DNA of 5,849 nt, from positions 1 to 5,849 of the forward strand of contig RFJE01000282.1 in NCBI GenBank assembly GCA_003695005.1. Reading direction: 5' to 3'. The notes under the pieces were generated by a model. It was given only the letters and a program-made list of their open reading frames with translations, made no database searches and was not told the origin of the DNA. Source of the DNA: Candidatus Hydrogenedentota bacterium. GTDB taxonomy: Bacteria; Spirochaetota; Leptospiria; Turneriellales; J094. The first letter of the stretch is position 1. Each line of letters starts with the position of its first letter. Made by a program: the position numbers and the translations under genes. Of the stretch, positions 1 to 5,415 are shown one piece after another.

Positions 1-1
1 A

Positions 2-1231
2 ATAAATGGACATCCATTTTTTCTCTTGGATATCCCGAATCGCATTTTTCATATTTTTGGCCTAACCATCTGGCCACAAGAAATGTATTTTTTACATTTA
101 ACTTTACTGTTAGCTGGCATTAGTTTATTCTTCTTTACTTCTTTATTTGGACGTATCTGGTGTGCTTATGGATGTCCACAAACCATTATGACCGAAGTCT
201 ATGATTTTGTAGGCAGAAGAATTGCAGGAAATAAATACGGGAAAAAAAGAATTTCCAAAGGGCTAAAAGCAGCCGTGTACATAGGGTGGATCTTAACATC
301 TCTGATTTTAAGTTTAATTTTTATTGCTTATTTTAAAGACATTTATGCCATTTTTCGTGAAATTGCTCACGCTGATTTTTTTCTTCCATCGGGCGGACTA
401 AAAACATGGGTTTTATTTTGGATTGCGTTCACTGCTCTGGCCACCTTTATATGGGGGTACTTTCGCGAAAATGCCTGTAAATATGTTTGTCCTTATGGCA
501 GATTCCAAACCGCTCTTTTAGATGCCCATTCCCCTGTTGTCACGTATGATGTAAAACGAGGCGAGCCCCGCCGACAAAAAGGGCAAAAGATTGGCGAACA
601 TGAAGGAGACTGCACAGCTTGTAACTTATGCCAAATTGTCTGCCCTACCGGTATTGATATTCGGGAAGGGCTGCAAGTTGGCTGTATTCGCTGTGGACTT
701 TGTATTGATGCCTGCACCATTGAAATGAGTAAGTTTGGTAAAAAAACACTCATTGATATGACCACCATGGATACAGCTTTACAAGAAACAGGGCTTAAAA
801 AATATATTCGTGGACGAACTGTTACGTATGGTACTTTATTTACTTTAATTTTAGGGTTATTTATTTACTTACTGGCTATTCGAGTCCCCATGAAAGTACA
901 GGTTGTTCCTAGTCGAGATATTTTGCCTACTTATATTCCCTCACAGGGTTTTCAAAATATTTATGAAGTAGACATTGCCAATATGTCTTTTGACTCTCGG
1001 AAGGTTCATATTCAGCTTATCTCACCACAAAATAAACTTCGGATTGCTTCGGCAGTAAAAGAAATTCAATTGCCACCAGAAAAGCTTACGAAAGTTACCC
1101 TTCTTGTCCAGTACCCCGCAAAATCCGAAAATGAAAATCCAAAGTCGATCATTCCCTTTCGGATACGCGTGCAAGATATACAAAACAAAGAAGTTGTTGC
1201 CGAGACGAAAACGATATTTAGTTTTCCATAA
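2..1231 (+). CDS. ccoG: Cytochrome c oxidase accessory protein CcoG (FixG/RdxA family), 5' end missing
   Basis: Membrane-bound iron-sulfur protein needed for assembly of cbb3-type cytochrome c oxidase; family members are reported to reduce Cu(II) to Cu(I) for the copper site. The frame is open to the left edge (it reads INGHPFFLLDIPNR, typical of this family), so the start is outside the window; the TTG at 26 is probably just an internal Leu. About 60 N-terminal residues seem to be missing. Visible in order: a membrane segment, then CAYGCP (Cys codons from 161), two more membrane segments, CKYVCP (Cys codons 476 and 488), a ferredoxin domain with two [4Fe-4S] motifs CxxCxxCxxxC (Cys codons 611 to 713), a last membrane helix (about nt 830-885), and a C-terminal Ig-like periplasmic domain (FixG_C). 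All eight ferredoxin cysteines are present. Stop TAA overlaps the next start by one base (TAATG), implying translational coupling to ccoH. Confidence 0.95.
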   Translation: MNGHPFFLLDIPNRIFHIFGLTIWPQEMYFLHLTLLLAGISLFFFTSLFGRIWCAYGCPQTIMTEVYDFVGRRIAGNKYGKKRISKGLKAAVYIGWILTSLILSLIFIAYFKDIYAIFREIAHADFFLPSGGLKTWVLFWIAFTALATFIWGYFRENACKYVCPYGRFQTALLDAHSPVVTYDVKRGEPRRQKGQKIGEHEGDCTACNLCQIVCPTGIDIREGLQVGCIRCGLCIDACTIEMSKFGKKTLIDMTTMDTALQETGLKKYIRGRTVTYGTLFTLILGLFIYLLAIRVPMKVQVVPSRDILPTYIPSQGFQNIYEVDIANMSFDSRKVHIQLISPQNKLRIASAVKEIQLPPEKLTKVTLLVQYPAKSENENPKSIIPFRIRVQDIQNKEVVAETKTIFSFP

Positions 1232-1704
1232 TGAGCCCTTCGCTAAAAAAAGCCTTTCTCCTTATTGGCATTAGTTTTGCCTGCTTATTAGCAGCCGTGG
1301 TGCTATCTTTAAAAATTGCTTATGATTCACAAACTCCACCTATGACGCATAACTATTACGAGAAAGGCTTAAACTATCAAAAATATATCGATATGGATAA
1401 AAGAGCAAAAAAAGAAAACTTTCAAATTACTAAAGAAAAAATTGATTTTACAAACAAGAAATTAACGTTTGTATTGATGTATCCTGCGACTCGGAACGCG
1501 CAAAAAATCCAAAGTAAAATTCATTTTGATTATGGTAATTATGAATCGAAGGCCTATTCAGCCACAGTGCTTTCTAAACATTGCAATCAGGTATGTACTA
1601 TACAATATGCAGTTTCTTTGCCCGCTAGACGATTTTATGGTGCTAAAATCCTCCTTGTCATAGACAACAACAAAAGACTTTTTAAAAGAATCACTATGGA
1701 TTAA
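1231..1704 (+). CDS. ccoH: FixH/CcoH-like cbb3 oxidase assembly protein
   Basis: A 157-residue protein with one N-terminal membrane helix (about residues 8-27) and a periplasmic domain. The family signature is visible just after the helix as NYYEKGLNYQKYID (residues 41-54), matching the Y-Y-x-K-G-x-x-Y/D-x-x motif of FixH proteins. FixH/CcoH acts with CcoG, CcoI and CcoS in assembly or stabilisation of cbb3-type oxidase. The start ATG shares its A with the ccoG stop codon and has no visible Shine-Dalgarno sequence, so translation probably depends on ribosomes finishing ccoG. No copper-transport ATPase gene (ccoI) follows; the next gene is on the opposite strand, so the operon ends here. The 61 bases to the convergent methyltransferase contain no clear terminator. 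The downstream domain is diverged, so identification rests mainly on motif and position. Confidence 0.85.
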   Translation: MSPSLKKAFLLIGISFACLLAAVVLSLKIAYDSQTPPMTHNYYEKGLNYQKYIDMDKRAKKENFQITKEKIDFTNKKLTFVLMYPATRNAQKIQSKIHFDYGNYESKAYSATVLSKHCNQVCTIQYAVSLPARRFYGAKILLVIDNNKRLFKRITMD

Positions 1705-1765
1705 TTTTGCTAACTTCATAAACTTAGGCAACATCGATACGGACTTACAGTTTAGTTCCCGATTC

Positions 1766-2518
1766 TTAAGAATTTTTCCGACGTACAATGGCAAAAAAGT
1801 CCATATCAATATTTTTAGTTTGTGTAGGGTTACCCCATAAGTCACAAGCTTTTTCAAAAGCTTTGCGAAAAAAATCATCGCCAGAATCTTTTATGCAAGC
1901 ACGAGTCGCCGACCAAGAATTGACAAAATCAAATACCTGTGCTAAATTCCATTGAATTTCCATCTTAAACGTTGGCACTTCCACCGCTTGATACGGGAAA
2001 TCCACATTTGCATATTTTTCCCACAAAGCATATACTCGTGGATTCCAATATGGCTTCAGTTTTTCTAAAATACGATCCTGAAAAAAAGTATCGAATTCAG
2101 GATTTATCTTAAAAAAAGAGTAACCAAACACAGCTAATATCCCATTTTTCTTTAATGTTCGATTGACCTCTTTCCAAAAAGCAGGAATATCAAACCAATG
2201 AAGTGCAGTTCCCACCGTAATTAAACTAAATGTATTATCTTCGAAATTTGTGTTTTCGGCAGATTGCACAGAGTACTCTACATTTTTTGCTTGCTCTGCA
2301 TGTTCGATTTGAGACGAGCTTATATCCGTTGCTAAAACGATACCAAAGTATTTAGCTAACTCTTTAGCAACCTGCCCTGTCCCACAACCAACATCCCAAG
2401 CAGCCTCGTGATCCTCGCACAGCGAATATAAATACTCATACCAAGTATTGGGATACGTTGGTCTAGATTTAGCATATAATTCCGATTTTTCTGCAAACAG
2501 TTTTTGATGCGGCAGCAT
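1766..2518 (-). CDS. Class I SAM-dependent methyltransferase (Methyltransf_11 type)
   Basis: A 250-residue soluble protein with the Rossmann-like methyltransferase fold. Motif I is DVGCGTGQVAK (residues 42-52), the acidic residue that would bind the SAM ribose is Asp65 in ATDIS, and the post-II region is SAENTNFEDNTFSLITVGTALHWFD. The N-terminal signature FAEKSELYAKSRPTYP and the AWDVGCG start of motif I resemble a subfamily known from plants, Dictyostelium and yeast (trans-aconitate methyltransferase-like and 'putative methyltransferase DDB_G0268948'-like). The small-molecule substrate cannot be told from sequence. Start ATG at 2516-2518 is preceded by only a weak ATAGG, two bases from the ATG, and by a TATGAT box 10 nt upstream without a good -35. 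The stop lies inside a perfect 12-bp palindrome (1762-1773). It stands alone and converges on ccoH, so no functional link is implied. Confidence 0.9.
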   Translation of the reverse strand: MLPHQKLFAEKSELYAKSRPTYPNTWYEYLYSLCEDHEAAWDVGCGTGQVAKELAKYFGIVLATDISSSQIEHAEQAKNVEYSVQSAENTNFEDNTFSLITVGTALHWFDIPAFWKEVNRTLKKNGILAVFGYSFFKINPEFDTFFQDRILEKLKPYWNPRVYALWEKYANVDFPYQAVEVPTFKMEIQWNLAQVFDFVNSWSATRACIKDSGDDFFRKAFEKACDLWGNPTQTKNIDMDFFAIVRRKNS

Positions 2519-2632
2519 AACCTATACTATCATAAAAAACTATCTTGTCTAGTGATTTTTACTTCGAGATGGTAGGTTATCGCTTGAGAGCTTGTGCATT
2601 AACCTCCTGTTGGCACACAAGCGGGAAGCTTC

Positions 2633-2742
2633 AATCCCTCACCACTTTTTATGTCAGGGGAACATATGATTTTACTTCCCGTTTAATTAGATGTAATAAC
2701 TACCAAATAGGAGCTGTCGAACGCAAAAAGTGGTGAGGGATT
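2633..2742. repeat. Inverted-repeat element 1, perfect 18-bp arms
   Basis: Left arm 2633-2650 (AATCCCTCACCACTTTTT) is the exact reverse complement of 2725-2742, with a 74-base spacer. The core TCCCTCACC..TTTTT is shared with element 2 at 3153-3259. Smaller complementary pairs overlap it: CGGGAAG 2622-2628 with CTTCCCG 2675-2681 (interleaved with the long arms), GCTTGTG 2590-2596 with CACAAGC 2616-2622, and AGGTTA 2574-2579 with TAACCT 2600-2605. No transposase is present; it could be a MITE-like element or a structured RNA region. Confidence 0.85.
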
Positions 2743-3017
2743 AGATTCCTCGACTTCGTCTGGATATAATTCCACAGCTCTTGTTTGCAGTACGTATACA
2801 CAGTGGCATAACTATACCTCTTATCATTATATTGGTGATTTTGTTCATGCGTTCGTTCATCGGCTTTTAGCTTTGGTAGTAGTCGAAAGATACATGCTAA
2901 AATTAAGTCAGTTTCATTTACAGCAATTCCGGCTTTACGAAGCTTCACTAAGTAATATTTTAGTCTTCCTGCGACGTCCACGGATGGACTAGTGGTCGGT
3001 TCGCCGTTCGGGCTCAC
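2700..3017 (-). pseudogene. Fragment of an unrecognised gene, both ends made of repeat sequence
   Basis: An open frame of 105 codons, of which about 70 (roughly 2745-2968) look like real protein: a basic, helical-looking stretch with GRLKYYLVKLRKAGIAVNE near its start and YSYATVYTYCKQELWNYI near its end. The first 15-17 codons, including the only far-upstream start (GTG at 3017), lie in the GC-rich hairpin block, and the last 16 codons lie in the right arm and spacer of inverted-repeat element 1. No in-frame ATG and no ribosome binding site was found ahead of the protein-like part. The best reading is an internal piece of a former gene whose ends were replaced by repeats. A short intact gene using a GTG inside the frame is possible but less likely. 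I recognise no domain. Confidence 0.45.
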
Positions 3018-3076
3018 CGACAGGCTCTGCCCGATGGGTACTTCCGCGCTACGCGACGTACACGGATGTACTAGTG
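2971..3076. repeat. Imperfect 24-bp direct repeat, each copy a hairpin with paired differences
   Basis: Copies at 2971-2994 and 3053-3076 are identical at 22 of 24 positions (GCGACGT-CACGGATG-ACTAGTG). Each contains a 5-bp stem with a CGGA loop: GTCCA/TGGAC at 2976-2989 and GTACA/TGTAC at 3058-3071. The two differing positions (8 and 17) are exactly the partners of one base pair, C-G in one copy and A-T in the other. Confidence 0.85.
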
Positions 3077-3153
3077 CCGAGCGAGACAGGATGTCGAAAG
3101 CGAGGCCTCACTAATGTATCGCTCCGCTTGGTCGCCGCGGGCGCATGGATGCG
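3077..3153. repeat. GC-rich block with further small GGA-loop hairpins
   Basis: Within a markedly GC-rich stretch (about 2971-3157) surrounded by AT-rich DNA are two more hairpins of the same type: GACA-GGA-TGTC at 3085-3095 and CGCA-TGGA-TGCG at 3142-3153. Similar ACAGGATG motifs occur in intergenic repeats I associate with Leptospira; that association is from memory. No coding evidence was seen here. Confidence 0.6.
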
Positions 3154-3259
3154 TCCCTCACCTTTTTTACGTTTTGTAACGTAAATGGAGTGCATTGCTC
3201 CGGTTAAAGTACAAAACAAAATCTTATTCTAACTTTGCGTAAAAAAAAAGGTGAGGGAC
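3153..3259. repeat. Inverted-repeat element 2, perfect 16-bp arms
   Basis: GTCCCTCACCTTTTTT at 3153-3168 is the exact reverse complement of 3244-3259; the stem can continue through ACG/CGT if three extra A residues bulge. The spacer is 75 bases, almost the same as in element 1 (74), although the spacer sequence is different. Inside it is a perfect 8-bp stem, 4-nt loop hairpin (TTTACGTT/AACGTAAA, 3166-3185) followed by a GGAG/CTCC hairpin (3187-3201). Confidence 0.85.
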
Positions 3260-3379
3260 CGCAGCGAGGCTACGGCCGACAGGATGGAGGACGAAAAAAA
3301 AAGCAATATCGAAGAATCCGTAATGAAGCCATACAATAAAATGTAGATTTTCTGACCGAGCGTCCGCGGATTCGGAGCG

Positions 3380-3394
3380 AGGGGGTGTCCCCCT
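3380..3394. repeat. Short G/C hairpin
   Basis: AGGGGG-TGT-CCCCCT forms a perfect 6-bp stem with a 3-nt loop. It is not followed by a T run, so it does not look like a simple terminator; it sits at the left side of the repeat mosaic that continues to 3568. Confidence 0.6.
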
Positions 3395-3396
3395 TC

Positions 3397-3470
3397 AAAA
3401 TAGGACAAATTAACAGCGATTCTCGGCGAAACGCCGAGAATCGCTGAAAGCGAGTTAAAAATAGGACAAA
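3397..3470. repeat. 13-bp direct repeats flanking a hairpin
   Basis: AAAATAGGACAAA occurs at 3397-3409 and again at 3458-3470, bracketing the perfect hairpin at 3414-3446. The arrangement resembles an inserted palindromic unit between target duplications, but no transposase or known element end was recognised. The same GGACAAA core recurs inverted at 3533-3539. Confidence 0.75.
3414..3446. repeat. Perfect 15-bp stem hairpin with AAA loop
   Basis: CAGCGATTCTCGGCG, then AAA, then its exact reverse complement. Very stable in either strand. The plus side is followed by AAAGCGAG rather than T, and the minus side by TTAATTTG, so intrinsic termination would be weak at best. Part of the right arm (CCGAGAATCGCTGA, 3434-3447) recurs with one change at 3544-3557. 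Confidence 0.9.
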
Positions 3471-3539
3471 AAGGCCTGCTAGTGCTCAAACAGTCCTCGC
3501 TTAAGGCTGCGGAACTGCGCCTAGCAGGCCTTTTTGTCC
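3464..3539. terminator. Long inverted repeat with 19-bp arms, possible bidirectional terminator
   Basis: GGACAAAAAGGCCTGCTAG at 3464-3482 is the exact reverse complement of 3521-3539. The GC-rich inner part of the stem followed by TTTTTGTCC on both strands has the form of a two-way intrinsic terminator. The 38-base interior contains a further imperfect stem (CAGT 3491-3494 with ACTG 3514-3517, then CC/GG). No gene on either side obviously needs termination here, since the next gene starts away from it on the plus strand, so it may instead be a mobile or palindromic repeat that also blocks transcription. Confidence 0.55.
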
Positions 3540-3571
3540 GTCACCGAGAATTGCTGACAAATTAAGCGCTT

Positions 3572-3590
3572 ACTAATTTGCAAAGTTAGT
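3572..3590. repeat. Palindrome next to the lipoprotein promoter
   Basis: ACTAA (3572-3576) pairs with TTAGT (3586-3590) around the palindrome TTTGCAAA (3577-3584). Its right edge touches the proposed -35 box at 3589-3594, a position suited to an operator. The half GCAAAGTTAG (3580-3589) also matches, inverted, 3229-3238, so it may equally be a repeat end. Confidence 0.4.
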
Positions 3591-3616
3591 GACAGGCATA
3601 CTAAATTTTACATAAT
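3589..3616 (+). promoter_or_regulatory. Sigma70-type promoter for the lipoprotein gene
   Basis: GTGACA at 3589-3594 (5 of 6 to TTGACA), a 16-base spacer, and CATAAT at 3611-3616 (5 of 6 to TATAAT). The ATG begins 6 bases after the -10 box and no Shine-Dalgarno sequence precedes it, so a transcript from this promoter would begin at or next to the start codon. An alternative is TTGCAA 3578-3583 with TAAATT 3602-3607 (18-base spacer), which would give a leader of about 8 bases. Confidence 0.45.
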
Positions 3617-3621
3617 TACCT

Positions 3622-4305
3622 ATGAAGTGGAAGTGCATTCTTAGCTCTACACTCTTTTTTCTACTAGTGTCTTGTCATGGTAAAAGTGAAAACAAGCAAA
3701 ATGTAGCGAAACCATCTTTGCCAAAAGAAGCTGTTGTGCTTACCGAGGGGCTTAAAGTAAGATTAAGTCCAAATCGTGTTGCGGCAGAGTTAGGTCGGTT
3801 AGAAGAAGGCATGAAAGTAGAAATTTTAAGTCATTCACCCGAAAAAGAAAAAATTGGTCAGTATGAAGCTTATTGGTATAAAATAAAAACAGATGATGAT
3901 TTAATTGGGTGGGTCTATGGAGCATACTTAAATATTGACAACCAAAATCAAAAATTACAAAATGAGGATGAATTAAAAACAAAATTCTTAAAAGATTTAC
4001 AAGGAAAATGGTTTACTGTGCGGCGTGGAGGGGGCTATGGATCTTTTTTTATTTCTTTTTTCCCCGATTTAGAATACGAAGCAGGCTATGGAACAGCAGT
4101 AAGCTATCGGGGGCAGTTTGTCATTGAGCCAAAAACCTCATCCAAATTTTTTGTAACCCTTATTCCAAAGCATAAGAAGAATAAGCCACCAATTGAAGAA
4201 ATAATTGGAAAAAAAGTGGGGCTTACTTTATCCCTAAAAGCAAAACTTGGTAAACGAGAAGTACGCTTAGAAATTACAGATAAATATCCTAAAAAATCAA
4301 GGTGA
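3622..4305 (+). CDS. Lipoprotein with bacterial SH3 domain and unrecognised C-terminal domain
   Basis: A 227-residue predicted lipoprotein. The signal peptide has basic residues at 2 and 4, a hydrophobic core, and the lipobox LVSC with lipidated Cys18. A lysine-rich linker is followed by an SH3b (SH3_3) domain at about residues 37-105, shown by LTEGLKVRLSPN, the spacing to the LEEGMKVEIL strand, and the closing GWVYGAYL (96-103). Such domains usually bind cell-wall peptides or other ligands. After a polar linker (106-126), the last 100 residues begin with GKWF and contain a Gly-rich turn (RRGGGYGSFF) and alternating strands, suggesting a beta-rich, perhaps lipocalin-like, fold; I cannot name it. 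The start fits the signal peptide exactly. The stop overlaps the GTG start of the pseudouridine synthase by 4 bp (GTGA). Specific function unknown. Confidence 0.85.
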   Translation: MKWKCILSSTLFFLLVSCHGKSENKQNVAKPSLPKEAVVLTEGLKVRLSPNRVAAELGRLEEGMKVEILSHSPEKEKIGQYEAYWYKIKTDDDLIGWVYGAYLNIDNQNQKLQNEDELKTKFLKDLQGKWFTVRRGGGYGSFFISFFPDLEYEAGYGTAVSYRGQFVIEPKTSSKFFVTLIPKHKKNKPPIEEIIGKKVGLTLSLKAKLGKREVRLEITDKYPKKSR

Positions 4306-4979
4306 ATAAAACATTACGGATTGGGCAGTTTTTATCGAGGGCAGGAATTTGCTCTCGTCGGGAAGCAGCAGACTTTCTTAAACAAAACGAAATTTATTTT
4401 CAGGGAATCAGAATCCAAAGGTTGGATTTTCGTTTGCAAGAAACTGATATTTTAAAAATTAATGGTAAAGAAATTTCCCTTTCAAAACAAAAAGAAATCC
4501 TTTTATTGAATAAGCCAAAAGGATATGTATGTACTCGGAAGAAAAGGAGAGGACAAAAATCAGTGTATGAGCTCTTGCCAAAAAAGTATCAGCATTTTTT
4601 TTATGCAGGGCGTCTCGATGCTAATTCTCGGGGGTTGCTTCTTTTTAGCAATGATGGTAAAAGAATTTATGAGCTTACCCACCCGCAATTTCAAGTAGAA
4701 AAAGAATATCATGTTCTGTTTCATCGCCCTTTATCAGAAAAAGAAAGAAAGAAAATGGAAAAAGGGGTTATGGATGGTAAGGACAAATTAAAAGCCAAAT
4801 CTGTTTTCGAGATACAGCCAGGACTTTATAAAATGATTTTAACCACAGGTAAAAATCGAGAAATTCGTAGAATGGCAGAAAAACTCAATGTAAGAGTGGT
4901 GGATTTACTTCGCGTACGAGTGGGTGAGTATCAGTTAAACGGTATCCCTGAAGGAAACTTTATTGTGTTATCCCTGTAA
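4302..4979 (+). CDS. Ribosomal RNA pseudouridine synthase, RsuA/RluB/RluE/RluF family
   Basis: A 225-residue enzyme that isomerises a uridine in rRNA to pseudouridine. An S4 RNA-binding domain occupies residues 5-58 (LRIGQFLSRAGICSRREA). The catalytic domain follows, with NKPKGYVCT (70-78), VYELLP (88-93), the catalytic motif GRLDANSRGLLLFSNDG with nucleophile Asp106, and the closing KNREIRRMAEKLNVRVVDLLRVRVG, typical of this family. Members differ in target: RsuA modifies 16S rRNA, RluB, RluE and RluF 23S rRNA; RG-x-x-S/T-V-x-x-LLP favours the RluB side, but the exact site cannot be fixed from sequence. The start is GTG inside the previous gene's stop (4-bp overlap) with no strong Shine-Dalgarno sequence, implying coupling to the lipoprotein gene. 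Its 3' end overlaps the convergent YqeY gene by 12 bp. Confidence 0.93.
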   Translation: MNKTLRIGQFLSRAGICSRREAADFLKQNEIYFQGIRIQRLDFRLQETDILKINGKEISLSKQKEILLLNKPKGYVCTRKKRRGQKSVYELLPKKYQHFFYAGRLDANSRGLLLFSNDGKRIYELTHPQFQVEKEYHVLFHRPLSEKERKKMEKGVMDGKDKLKAKSVFEIQPGLYKMILTTGKNREIRRMAEKLNVRVVDLLRVRVGEYQLNGIPEGNFIVLSL

Positions 4980-5408
4980 CGCCTGTCGAGCTAACGTACT
5001 TGCTGTTTTACCATCATAGCGGCCATCATACTTTTCTTTTAAAGCGGCCATTACTTTACCCATCATTTTGGGATTTTTCTCGGGCAAAGCTTGCACAATT
5101 TCTTCAATAATTTTTTTTAGTTCTTCTTCGCTTAATGGCTTTGGTAAATATTGTTGTAAAATCTCTATTTCTTGTTCGATTTTACTTGTATCTCGACCGG
5201 AGGTTTTTAGAGCATCAAGCGACTCTTTCGCTGATTTTAAAAATTTTTTTAATACAGAAATGGCATCTGAATCATTGGGCTCGCGATTGCCATCATTCTT
5301 GGCTTTCATCCGGATATCAGAAAGCACTGTGTTTAAAAAAGCAGCTTTTTCGCTATCGCGAGCCTTCCGCGCTTCCAGTGCATCTTTAGCAATTTGTTCT
5401 GCAATCAT
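4968..5408 (-). CDS. yqeY: GatB/YqeY domain protein
   Basis: A 146-residue soluble, mostly helical protein. YqeY proteins resemble the C-terminal tRNA-contacting tail of GatB, the amidotransferase subunit that makes Gln-tRNA and Asn-tRNA, but stand alone; their own role is not well settled. Visible hallmarks are LNTVLSDIRMKAKN, the EIEILQQYLPKPLSEEEL segment, and the conserved tail MGKVMAALKEKYDGRYDGKTAS. I chose ATG at 5406-5408, which gives the usual family length of about 148 and lies 7 bases after the FmdB stop with GAG just upstream; a GTG at 5444 would add 12 residues and overlap the FmdB gene. It is the second gene of an FmdB-YqeY operon. The stop lies within the end of the convergent pseudouridine synthase gene. 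Confidence 0.93.
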   Translation of the reverse strand: MIAEQIAKDALEARKARDSEKAAFLNTVLSDIRMKAKNDGNREPNDSDAISVLKKFLKSAKESLDALKTSGRDTSKIEQEIEILQQYLPKPLSEEELKKIIEEIVQALPEKNPKMMGKVMAALKEKYDGRYDGKTASTLARQALQG

Positions 5409-5415
5409 TCTCGAT

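Noticed and set aside
493..768. Minus-strand open frame opposite ccoG
   Set aside because: It lies wholly within the ferredoxin-coding part of ccoG and has no features of its own.
2545..2736. 63-codon plus-strand open frame starting with TTG
   Set aside because: It covers inverted-repeat element 1, has a rare start without a ribosome binding site, and overlaps the minus-strand fragment; probably a product of the repeat sequence.
3229..3489. 86-codon minus-strand open frame across the repeat block
   Set aside because: It runs through element 2, the short G/C hairpin and the perfect 15-bp hairpin, has no ribosome binding site, and its composition follows the repeats rather than a protein fold.
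2971..3568. CRISPR array
   Set aside because: The repeats are few, of unlike sequence and irregular spacing, and no cas genes are seen.
3229..3590. Possible integron-type attC sites from GTTAG/CTAAC repeats around hairpins
   Set aside because: The motifs do not match the GTTRRRY / RYYYAAC consensus, and no integrase or gene cassette is present.
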